Assembly: GCA_003157175.1 (NCBI GenBank)
Contig: PMIQ01000120.1
Span: forward strand, 1,487 to 8,202
Length of the DNA stretch: 6,716 nt
Reading direction: 5' to 3'
Source: Chloroflexota bacterium
GTDB taxonomy: Bacteria; Chloroflexota; Limnocylindria; Limnocylindrales; CSP1-4
Of this stretch, positions 1 to 5,143 are shown in pieces (position 1 is the stretch's first letter; each line of letters begins with the position of its first letter). A program made the translations under genes and the position numbers. A model generated the notes under the pieces. The model was not told the DNA's origin. It did no database searches and saw only the letters and a list, made by a program, of their open reading frames with translations.

Positions 1-747
1 GCCAGCGTTCAGCCGGCGGCCACGACGTCCCCGCTTCTGGCGCCTCATCCCCGACTGCTGGCCGTCTCACGGGGTTTTGGGTTTCCGCGGTTCATCATTG
101 CCCAGACGGTGCCCTCAGAGGGTGGCCTGCCGGTGCTGCACCTGCTGGTCAGCCCGGATGCTGCCACGCCGTACCGGATCAGCATGTCGGTGGAGATGGT
201 GCCTCCTGCCACGGTGCAGCCCTTTGACCGGCTCACCTCGGGCTCGCCACTGGTGGCCAACAGCACGGGTCCTCAGGTAACCCGCAGCGCCGGTCTGGCC
301 GTGGCTCCCGACACCTTGCTGAAGCAATATGCCGCGCAGATGGCATTCCCGGCCAAAGCCGTCAGCAAGCCGCCGTTCGCGGCGGATCCGTTCTCTGGCC
401 AGCTTCAGGCGGGGGCAGCAGCGGTTGCCGCGGCTGTCGCGACCCAGGCTACCTTTACCCAGGTCCATAAGGTCCTGCCCGACTCCGTGTACGCCGTGCG
501 GGCGGCCAACGGCGATGCACTGGTCTTCGGGGTCCTGGCGCGTACGGACTCTTTTGCGGTGAAGACGGGCCAGAACGTCGATACCGCTGCCAACAAAGCG
601 TTTGTCCTGTTGACCGGGAAGAAGCTGATCAACACCTCAGGTTCCATCACCACCCTGGAGTTCGTCGTCTTCACCGTTCCGCAATCCAGCGGGCAAGCCA
701 GGCTGATTGCGGCCCGTGAGCAGATCGTCGCGGGGTCGGGCTCCTGA
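1..747 (+). CDS. Partial uncharacterised protein, probably actinobacterial extracytoplasmic protein (5' end outside window)
   Basis: Reading frame 1 is open from the first base to a TGA at 745-747, giving 248 residues of a protein that starts before the window. A GTG at 109 could serve as a start, but the frame continues upstream with protein-like sequence (FPRFIIAQTV just before it), so truncation is more likely. There are no cysteines, no predicted membrane helix and no motif of a known enzyme in the visible part. Two regions can be seen. The first (about residues 15-85) has a beta-rich look. The second (about 101-248) begins LAVAPDTLLKQYA, passes an Ala/Val-rich helix, and ends in alternating strands (YAVRAANGDALVFGVLA, LEFVVFTVP). 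This layout resembles lipoproteins of unknown function common in Actinobacteria (DUF8094-like, from memory only). A signal peptide would lie outside the window. It is followed after 29 bases by the YbbN-type gene on the same strand, so co-transcription is plausible. Function is unknown. Confidence 0.78.
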   Translation, partial: ASVQPAATTSPLLAPHPRLLAVSRGFGFPRFIIAQTVPSEGGLPVLHLLVSPDAATPYRISMSVEMVPPATVQPFDRLTSGSPLVANSTGPQVTRSAGLAVAPDTLLKQYAAQMAFPAKAVSKPPFAADPFSGQLQAGAAAVAAAVATQATFTQVHKVLPDSVYAVRAANGDALVFGVLARTDSFAVKTGQNVDTAANKAFVLLTGKKLINTSGSITTLEFVVFTVPQSSGQARLIAAREQIVAGSGS

Positions 748-761
748 TTGGAGCCATGTTC

Positions 762-766
762 AGGGA
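762..766 (+). promoter_or_regulatory. Ribosome-binding site deciding the YbbN-type start
   Basis: AGGGA lies ten bases before the ATG at 777. The in-frame ATG at 756 has only a GGAG two bases away, which is too close to function. This favours 777 as the real start. Without it, seven residues (MFRDNGL) that do not look like the family N-terminus would be added. Confidence 0.5.
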
Positions 767-776
767 CAATGGACTC

Positions 777-1685
777 ATGACTTCCCATCCCATCAGCTCG
801 GCCGCCCTTCGTGGCGCCGTGGACCTGTCAACGCTCAACCAGCCGAACCCTCCGACCGGAGCCGCAGCAGGCGACGGGCTCGTGATTGAGGGCACAGATG
901 GCGGTTTCCAGGCCGTCGTCTCGGGCAGTCAGAGCGTCCCTGCCGTGGTGGTCCTGTGGTCTGCGCGCCTACCGGCCTCGGCGGACTTCGTCGAGGTGAT
1001 GGCCTCGGTGACAGCATCGTATGAAGGACGCTTCCAGCTCGTGTCGGTCAACGTCGACGCCAACCCTGGCCTGTTGCAAGCCTTCCAGGTTCAGTCGGTG
1101 CCTGTGACGCTCGGTCTGGTGGCAGGTCAGCCGGTCCCGCTGTTCGCCGGGGCGCAGTCGCCCGAGCAGGTGGGTGTCTACATCGACGAGCTGCTCAAGC
1201 TCGCCACCGAGCACGGCGTGACCGGGCGGGTTACTCCTCCGGCCGCCGTACAGGAGCAGGTCGAGCCCGAGTTGCCGCCGCTGCATCAGGAGGCATTCGA
1301 CGCGATCGAGCGTGACGACCTTGACGCGGCGGCCGACGCCTACACCCGTGCGTTGGCGGCGAACCCTGCTGACGACGACGCCGCCGTGGGGTTGGCCCAG
1401 GTCAAGCTCATGGCCCGTACCGCCGACGTCGACCAGAAAGCTGCCCGAGCCGCGGCAGCTGCAGCCCCCGCCGACATCGCCGCCCAGATGCTCGTGGCCG
1501 ACCTCGACGTGTCCGGAGGCCATGTCGAGGACGCGTTCACGCGCCTTATCGACGTGGTTCGCGCGACCGAGGCCGATGAGCGCGAGACGGTGCGTCAGCA
1601 CCTCGTCGAGCTGTTCGCGGTCGTCGGCACCCATGACGAGCGGGTCCAGAAGGCTCGTCGTGCGCTCATGAGTGCGTTGTTCTGA
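777..1685 (+). CDS. ybbN: YbbN-type thioredoxin-fold/TPR co-chaperone without active-site cysteines
   Basis: This 302-residue protein joins an N-terminal thioredoxin fold to a C-terminal tetratricopeptide-like region, the architecture of actinobacterial YbbN proteins (usually about 300 residues). Family members are cytoplasmic folding helpers or holdases. After a short tail (ALRGAVDLSTL, a family hallmark), the thioredoxin domain spans about residues 34-147. Trp61 opens the active-site loop. NVDANP (92-97) and the cis-proline loop QSVPV (Pro109) are typical. The position of the CGPC motif reads Leu65-Pro-Ala-Ser68, and the whole protein has no cysteine, so it cannot be a dithiol oxidoreductase. 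Residues about 170-302 form repeated helix pairs (EAFDAIERDDLDAAADAYTR, then VEDAFTRLIDVV) typical of the TPR part. An ATG at 756 is an alternative start, but the ribosome-binding site favours 777. The gene sits 29 bases after the upstream frame and may share its transcript. The fold assignment is secure. The chaperone role is inferred from the family. Confidence 0.88.
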   Translation: MTSHPISSAALRGAVDLSTLNQPNPPTGAAAGDGLVIEGTDGGFQAVVSGSQSVPAVVVLWSARLPASADFVEVMASVTASYEGRFQLVSVNVDANPGLLQAFQVQSVPVTLGLVAGQPVPLFAGAQSPEQVGVYIDELLKLATEHGVTGRVTPPAAVQEQVEPELPPLHQEAFDAIERDDLDAAADAYTRALAANPADDDAAVGLAQVKLMARTADVDQKAARAAAAAAPADIAAQMLVADLDVSGGHVEDAFTRLIDVVRATEADERETVRQHLVELFAVVGTHDERVQKARRALMSALF

Positions 1686-1687
1686 CG

Positions 1688-1710
1688 GGCGGTCGCTACA
1701 CCGGATCGCC
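1688..1710 (+). terminator. Possible stem-loop just after the YbbN-type gene
   Basis: GGCGGTC (1688-1694) pairs with GATCGCC (1704-1710) over seven base pairs including one G-U, with a nine-base loop. It begins three bases after the stop codon. No T-run follows, so it is a weak terminator candidate or a transcript-end structure rather than a classical terminator. Confidence 0.25.
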
Positions 1711-1725
1711 ATCTTGGGCGTACCG

Positions 1726-2094
1726 GTGTGGCGAGGCCAGGGTCTGGCCAAGGTCGAACCACCGAGGATAGCAACGCCCACCGAGGCCGGACGCCTGCGC
1801 GTGGACGCGGTCGCGGGGGAGCTCCGTGGCGAGTTGGACATTGTCGAGACGTCGATGTTCGAAATGCCGTCGCTGCCGGTTCGAGACGGCAAAGCGTTCG
1901 CGGGTCTGCATGGCGCCGGCATGGTGTTCAAGCTCGAGGCAGACGCACAGGCAACCGCCCTGGCCCTGGACGCTGCTCATCACTTCGAGCCCCTGGCCGG
2001 TCGCCCCATGAAGGCATGGGTGCAGGTGCCGCCCACCCACCAGAGACAGTGGGTTGAGCTTGCCCGCAAGGCCGATGCGAGCGGTCGCCGGTAG
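1726..2094 (+). CDS. Small TfoX N-terminal/YjbR-like protein
   Basis: The predicted product is about 122 residues from a GTG at 1726. The core pattern is MFEMPSLPV-x-DGKAFAGLHGAGMVFKL, then helix, then GRPMKAWVQVPPTH and a final WVELARKA helix. This matches my memory of the small single-domain TfoX N-terminal family (and the related MmcQ/YjbR fold): a 'mF-g-P-l-v-gK-fa-l' strand pair, an 'l-vKL' strand, and a 'GRPMkeWV-vp' segment before the last helix. In TfoX this domain belongs to a competence regulator, but most short actinobacterial members have no known function and none should be assumed here. The start is uncertain. GTG 1726 has only a weak GGG upstream. GTG 1672 would overlap the previous gene by 14 bases and add an atypical N-terminus. 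TTG 1714 and GTG 1801 are also in frame, and 1801 would lose part of the first helix. It follows the YbbN-type gene by about 40 bases on the same strand and ends one base before the pgm stop codon. Family assignment is moderate. Confidence 0.62.
   Translation: MWRGQGLAKVEPPRIATPTEAGRLRVDAVAGELRGELDIVETSMFEMPSLPVRDGKAFAGLHGAGMVFKLEADAQATALALDAAHHFEPLAGRPMKAWVQVPPTHQRQWVELARKADASGRR
1735..1749. repeat. Perfect short inverted repeat near the start of the TfoX-like gene
   Basis: GGCCAG (1735-1740), GGT loop, CTGGCC (1744-1749) form a six-base-pair hairpin. It falls just inside the gene if translation starts at GTG 1726, but in the leader if it starts at GTG 1801. It may be a structural element or chance in GC-rich DNA. 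Confidence 0.3.
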
Positions 2095-2095
2095 G

Positions 2096-3730
2096 TCAGT
2101 CGGCCAGCGCGGCGGCCACGACCTCTCGGGCTTCAGTCTGAACCTGCGCGAGATGTTCGGGTCCCCTGAACGACTCGGCGTAGATCTTGTAGACGTCCTC
2201 GGTCCCGGACGGGCGGGCCGCGAACCAGCCGTGCTCCGTCGATACCTTGACGCCGCCGATCGGCGCGCCGTTGCCGGGGGCCCGGGTGAGCACCGACGTG
2301 ATCAGCTCGCCGGCCAGCTCCGAGGCCGTGATCCGTTCCGGCGACAGCTTCGACAGCAACGCCTTCTGCTCTCGCGTCGCCGGGGCATCGACGCGGCGAT
2401 AGGCCGGCGCCCCGTACCTGGCCGTCAGCTGGTCGTAGGCGACGGCCGGATTGTGGCCGCTCCGAGCCGTGAGTTCCGCCGCGAGCAGGCAGGCGATCAG
2501 CCCGTCCTTATCGGTCGTCCAGACGGTGCCGTCGCGGCGCAGGAACGATGCGCCGGCGCTCTCCTCGCCGCCGAACCCGAGAGACCCGTCGAAGAGCCCA
2601 TCCACGAACCACTTGAAGCCCACCGGAACCTCGAGCAGCCTGCGCCCCAGCTCGGCGGCGACGCGGTCGATCATGCTCGTGGAGACGAGGGTCTTGCCGA
2701 CCGCCACGTCGGGCCGCCAGTCGCGGTTTCGATACAGATACTCGACGGCGGCCGAGAGGAAATGGTTGGGGTTCATGAGCCCCGCCGCTCCGGCCACGAT
2801 CCCGTGGCGGTCGGCGTCGGTGTCGTTCGCGAAGGCGATGTCGAAGCGGTCCTTCAGCGCGACCAGTCGGGCCATGGCGTACGGCGACGAGGGGTCCATT
2901 CGAATGCGGCCGTCCCAGTCCACGGTCATGAACGCGAACTGCGGATCGACCACTTCGTTGGTGACGGTGAGGTCCAGGTGGTAGCGGTCGCGGATCGCCG
3001 CCCAGTAGCCGACGCTCGCCCCGCCGAGCGGATCGACCCCAAGCTTCAGGCCGGAGGCCCGGATTGCCTCCATGTCGAGGACGCCGGCCAGATCGGCCAC
3101 GTACACGCCGGTGAAGTCGTACCGGCCCGCCTGTCCGATGGCTTTGTCGTAGGCGATTCGCTTCACGCCCGCCAGGCCGGCGCGCAGCAGCTCGTTCGCT
3201 TCGTCCTGAATCGAGTCCGTCACGTCGGTGTCGGCCGGACCGCCGTTGGGCGGGTTGTACTTGAAGCCGCCGTCCTCGGGCGGGTTGTGCGAAGGCGTTA
3301 CGACGATGCCGTCGGACAGGCCGTCGTGCCGGCCCCGGTTATGGGTGAGGATGGCGTACGAGATGGATGGCGTGGGCGTGAGGCCGTCCGCGCTGTCGAC
3401 CATGACCGAAACGCCGTTGGCGACGAGCACTTCGATGGCGGAGCGGGTCGCCGGCTCGGACAGGGCGTGACTGTCCTTGCCGATGAAGAGTGGCCCGTCG
3501 ATGCCCCGGCTTCGCCGATGCCGGCAGATCGCCTCGCTCATGGCGAGAATGTGGTTCTCGTTGAAGGACCCGTTGAGCGACGAGCCGCGGTGACCTGACG
3601 TGCCGAAGGCGACCTGCTGGGCGGGCACGCCGGGATCGGGCTTGATGTCGTAATAGGCGGCGATCAAACGGTCGACGTCCACCAGCATCGAGGACTCGGC
3701 CGGTTTGCCTGCCCGCTCGCTCACAGCCAC
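2096..3730 (-). CDS. pgm: Phosphoglucomutase (alpha-D-glucose phosphate-specific)
   Basis: This is a 544-residue cytoplasmic enzyme that interconverts glucose 1-phosphate and glucose 6-phosphate. It feeds glycogen, trehalose and nucleotide-sugar synthesis or drains glycogen breakdown. The length matches the E. coli Pgm type (546). All four active-site loops are present. The phosphoserine loop is TPSHNPP with Ser147. The magnesium loop NDTDADR has Asp303, Asp305 and Asp307. The sugar-specificity loop GGEESAG has Glu389 and Ser391. The phosphate-binding loop is RPSGTED (506-512). The N-terminal AFGTSGHRG (41-49) is also characteristic. Nothing is missing, so it should be active. Three in-frame GTG codons could be the start: 3751, 3730 and 3724. 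GTG 3751 has no ribosome-binding site and gives an Arg-rich extension. GAGG ten bases before GTG 3730 supports that choice, while 3724 would give the family-like [10 protein letters not shown]. The gene faces the TfoX-like gene tail to tail and is probably transcribed alone. Confidence 0.97.
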   Translation of the reverse strand: MAVSERAGKPAESSMLVDVDRLIAAYYDIKPDPGVPAQQVAFGTSGHRGSSLNGSFNENHILAMSEAICRHRRSRGIDGPLFIGKDSHALSEPATRSAIEVLVANGVSVMVDSADGLTPTPSISYAILTHNRGRHDGLSDGIVVTPSHNPPEDGGFKYNPPNGGPADTDVTDSIQDEANELLRAGLAGVKRIAYDKAIGQAGRYDFTGVYVADLAGVLDMEAIRASGLKLGVDPLGGASVGYWAAIRDRYHLDLTVTNEVVDPQFAFMTVDWDGRIRMDPSSPYAMARLVALKDRFDIAFANDTDADRHGIVAGAAGLMNPNHFLSAAVEYLYRNRDWRPDVAVGKTLVSTSMIDRVAAELGRRLLEVPVGFKWFVDGLFDGSLGFGGEESAGASFLRRDGTVWTTDKDGLIACLLAAELTARSGHNPAVAYDQLTARYGAPAYRRVDAPATREQKALLSKLSPERITASELAGELITSVLTRAPGNGAPIGGVKVSTEHGWFAARPSGTEDVYKIYAESFRGPEHLAQVQTEAREVVAAALAD

Positions 3731-3740
3731 TTCTCGTCTA

Positions 3741-3763
3741 CCTCTACGCACTTCTGGGTAGAG
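3741..3763 (-). promoter_or_regulatory. Inverted repeat overlapping the pgm ribosome-binding site
   Basis: On the minus strand CTCTAC (3763-3758) is followed after ten bases by its complement GTAGAG (3747-3742). The right arm contains the AGAGG (ending at 3741) that would serve as the pgm Shine-Dalgarno. In a transcript that includes both arms the hairpin would cover the ribosome-binding site. The repeat is perfect but only six base pairs, so function is a suggestion. Confidence 0.35.
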
Positions 3764-3773
3764 TCATGATGAC
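3763..3773. promoter_or_regulatory. GTCATGATGAC palindrome upstream of pgm
   Basis: An 11-base palindrome (GTCAT and ATGAC around a central base) begins on the last base of the neighbouring CTCTAC/GTAGAG repeat. It ends 43 bases before the GTG at 3730. Its size and place fit a dimeric regulator site, but it is short and no matching regulator gene lies in the window. Confidence 0.25.
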
Positions 3774-3806
3774 GCGCCGGACACACTCAAGCCAGCTGCC
3801 ATGGGT

Positions 3807-3861
3807 TGGCGCTTGGAAGCGCGCCAGCTCGGACGCCGGCGCGCCCGATCGGCGGCGCGTC
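3807..3861 (-). terminator. Paired GC-rich stem-loops after the phosphoesterase gene
   Basis: Two hairpins fill the gap between the phosphoesterase stop and the pgm promoter region. The first, GGCGCGCC (3838-3845) with GGCGCGTC (3854-3861), has eight pairs including one G-U and touches the last base of the stop codon. The second pairs TGGCGC (3807-3812) with GCGCCA (3821-3826). Neither is followed by a T-run on the minus strand. They may act as a GC-rich terminator of the kind seen in high-GC bacteria, or only as 3'-end structure. Little else is seen in this 108-base gap. Confidence 0.35.
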
Positions 3862-4880
3862 TAGTAGGGGAACGCCAGAGGCTTCGTGGCTGCGGCTTTG
3901 CCCAGGTACGGCATGCCCCAGGCGTCCTCGATCGTCCGCAGCAGCGAGTAGTGGCTGGCCGCGCCCGTGTATCGGGAGGCGGGCGTCATCCCCGGACTGA
4001 CCACGATCGTGGCGATGTGCCCGCCGCCGCCCCTGCTCGTGCGGCCTTCGTCCCAGGTTATGAAGAGCACCGAATCCGCGAAGGCTGGGCTGCCGATGAT
4101 CTTGGGCACGAACAACTTGAGGAAGGCGTCGCCGGTCGCGACTTCGCCGCACGTCGCGCACGCCTTGGAGTGCATGTCGTTGAACATGTTGGGGACGATC
4201 AGCTCGAAGTTGGCGGCAGCCGGATCGAAGCCGGTCAGGCGGGTGATGTTGGCGCAGCGGGTCTTGTTCGACTCGATGCTCGCGTAGCTGATGGCCGGAT
4301 TGTGCTTCCGAGCGTACTGGCCCGGCAGCCCGGGCCCATCGACCACGCCCGTGGGACCCGAGGCCGTGGCGCACTTGCCCGGGTACCCCTGGGCGTAGAC
4401 GTGCCAGGTGAGTCCGGCCGCCTCTATCTGGTCGAAGATGCTGGGCACTCTGAGGTTGTAGTAGCCGTCGCTGCTCACGCCGTTCAGACCGCCGGACGTG
4501 AGGGCGATGTAGTTGGGCTCGGACGGGTGCGTCTCGGCGTACAGGTTGGTCGCCAGCCCGTAGCGGGCGATGAGCGCGTTCTCATACGGGGCCGCCTTCG
4601 AACCAACGATGCTCCCGTACTCCTTGTTCTCAAGGATGATTACGTATATGTGCTTGAAAGCGGGGATCCCCTCGATTGGCGTCGGAGCGGGAGTCGGGGT
4701 TGGGCTCGGCGACGGCGAAGGGCTGGGGGAGGCGGTGGGGCTGGGGCTCGGCGTCGGGACGAGGGTCGGGCCGGCGCTCGGCGTCGGCGTCGGCGTCGGC
4801 GTCGCGTTTCCGCAGGCGGCGGCCACGAAAGCTATTGCAATGACGATGCTTGCAAGCTGCGATGCCTTTTGCCTTGCCAT
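3861..4880 (-). CDS. Lipid-anchored phosphoesterase (PF04185 phosphatase/phospholipase C-like family)
   Basis: A 339-residue predicted extracytoplasmic hydrolase. The N-terminus is a lipoprotein signal: MARQK, a hydrophobic core (ASIVIAIAFV), then A-A-A-Cys23. Cys23 would be lipidated after cleavage, although Ala at -3 is a weak lipobox. Residues 26-68 are a Thr/Ser-Pro linker that would hold the domain off the membrane. The catalytic domain (about 75-339) has the family landmarks in order: HIYVIILENKEYG (metal-ligand Glu84-Asn85), THPSEPNYIALTSG (118-130, probable nucleophile region), FITWDEG (Asp277-Glu278), GGHIATIVVSP (His288) and SHYSLLRTIEDAWG (His310). This pattern belongs to the acid phosphatase/phosphoesterase group of the alkaline phosphatase superfamily. 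The substrate (phosphomonoester, phospholipid headgroup or other) cannot be told. Four further cysteines (170, 209, 241, 244) could form disulfides outside the cell. The start is firm: ATG with a nine-base Shine-Dalgarno match. It lies between divergently unrelated neighbours with gaps on both sides, so is probably monocistronic. Confidence 0.93.
   Translation of the reverse strand: MARQKASQLASIVIAIAFVAAACGNATPTPTPTPSAGPTLVPTPSPSPTASPSPSPSPSPTPTPAPTPIEGIPAFKHIYVIILENKEYGSIVGSKAAPYENALIARYGLATNLYAETHPSEPNYIALTSGGLNGVSSDGYYNLRVPSIFDQIEAAGLTWHVYAQGYPGKCATASGPTGVVDGPGLPGQYARKHNPAISYASIESNKTRCANITRLTGFDPAAANFELIVPNMFNDMHSKACATCGEVATGDAFLKLFVPKIIGSPAFADSVLFITWDEGRTSRGGGGHIATIVVSPGMTPASRYTGAASHYSLLRTIEDAWGMPYLGKAAATKPLAFPY
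4677..4805. repeat. Low-complexity Thr/Ser-Pro coding tract with GGCGTC x4
   Basis: This tract encodes the proline-rich linker (residues 26-68) of the phosphoesterase. It includes four perfect tandem copies of GGCGTC at 4780-4803 (Thr-Pro repeats on the minus strand) and many degenerate variants toward 4677. A six-base unit keeps the frame when copies are gained or lost, so linker length can vary without breaking the gene. Confidence 0.85.
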
Positions 4881-4885
4881 CTGTA

Positions 4886-4894
4886 GATCACCTC
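4886..4894 (-). promoter_or_regulatory. Strong Shine-Dalgarno of the phosphoesterase gene
   Basis: On the minus strand GAGGTGATC is an exact complement to the conserved 3' end of 16S rRNA. The GAGG core ends ten bases before the ATG at 4880, so the spacing is good. It fixes the start codon and predicts efficient translation. Confidence 0.75.
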
Positions 4895-4902
4895 AGTGGC
4901 GG

Positions 4903-4914
4903 CGCACCGGTGCG
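4903..4914. promoter_or_regulatory. Perfect 12-base palindrome CGCACCGGTGCG (candidate operator)
   Basis: The palindrome lies between the candidate promoter (4924-4953) and the Shine-Dalgarno (4886-4894) of the phosphoesterase gene. With a start point near 4917 it would occupy about +3 to +14, a position where a bound repressor blocks transcription. A phosphate or stress regulator would make sense but no such site is recognised. Chance cannot be excluded. Confidence 0.3.
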
Positions 4915-4923
4915 TCTCGATTC

Positions 4924-4953
4924 AGGGTACATCGGGTGACCTGATGGTCCCAA
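4924..4953 (-). promoter_or_regulatory. Candidate sigma-70-type promoter of the phosphoesterase gene
   Basis: On the minus strand TTGGGA (4953-4948) and TACCCT (4929-4924) are separated by 18 bases. They match the -35 consensus in four of six positions and the -10 in three of six (TAnnnT kept, as is common in high-GC bacteria). The leader would be about 37 bases. Confidence 0.3.
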
Positions 4954-5031
4954 AGGCACCCGCGGAGTTACGTTTGGGGCGCTACGGCCATCTACGGGCT
5001 ATCCGAGCCAGGCGGCGCGCGCCCCGAAGTC

Positions 5032-5055
5032 GGCGCCGGGCACGGCCCGGCTGCC
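5032..5055. terminator. Strong GC stem-loop between transporter and phosphoesterase genes
   Basis: GCCGGGC (5035-5041) and GCCCGGC (5045-5051) pair perfectly around an ACG loop. Three more pairs (GGC 5032-5034 with GCC 5053-5055) extend it past a one-base bulge. It is about 90 bases beyond the transporter stop on the minus strand and lacks a T-run on either side. It may be a terminator or 3' stabiliser. I see no gene in the 263-base gap 4881-5143 around it; short open frames there are Arg-rich and do not look like proteins. Confidence 0.3.
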
Positions 5056-5120
5056 AGCGCGGCGAGGTCGTGTTCGAGGAGCGCTGGCCGAAGGGCTGAG
5101 CCGCCAGACCGCCGACCTTC

Positions 5121-5143
5121 GCGCGTGACGGGCGGGTCCGCGC
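5121..5143 (-). terminator. Stem-loop immediately after the transporter stop codon
   Basis: GCGCG (5121-5125) pairs with CGCGC (5139-5143). After a one-base bulge, GAC (5127-5129) pairs with GTC (5136-5138), leaving a six-base loop. On the minus strand the stem begins right after the TAG at 5146-5144. No T-run follows, so it is a plausible but unproven terminator for the transporter transcript. Confidence 0.35.

Noticed and set aside
969..1931. A 320-codon open frame on the minus strand across the YbbN-type and TfoX-like genes
   Set aside because: It spans two recognisable plus-strand genes and the gap between them, and its translation is His/Arg/Gly-rich with no recognisable family.
2054..3598. 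A 514-codon open frame on the plus strand opposite pgm
   Set aside because: It is antisense to a complete, motif-perfect phosphoglucomutase. Its translation is Arg/Val/Gly/Asp-rich with no domain, as expected of a shadow frame in GC-rich DNA.
3752..3800. A possible -35 (TTGAGT) and -10 (CATGAC) for pgm on the minus strand
   Set aside because: The -10 matches only three of six positions and lacks the key first T, so I could not support it as a promoter.
4780..4803. GGCGTC tandem repeats as a CRISPR-like or regulatory repeat
   Set aside because: There are no spacers and the units translate in frame to the Thr-Pro linker of the lipoprotein, so they are coding low-complexity sequence.
3801..4886. 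A 361-codon open frame on the plus strand opposite the phosphoesterase
   Set aside because: It is the complement of a gene with a clear signal peptide, ribosome-binding site and catalytic motifs. The Arg/Gly run near its end is only the reverse of the Thr/Ser-Pro tract.
5060..5085. A GTGTTCGAG stretch reminiscent of a tRNA T-loop
   Set aside because: No acceptor stem, D-arm or anticodon arm can be built around it at the right distances.
4896..5099. A 67-codon open frame on the plus strand in the transporter-phosphoesterase gap
   Set aside because: There is no convincing ribosome-binding site, the composition is Arg-rich and no family resemblance is seen.
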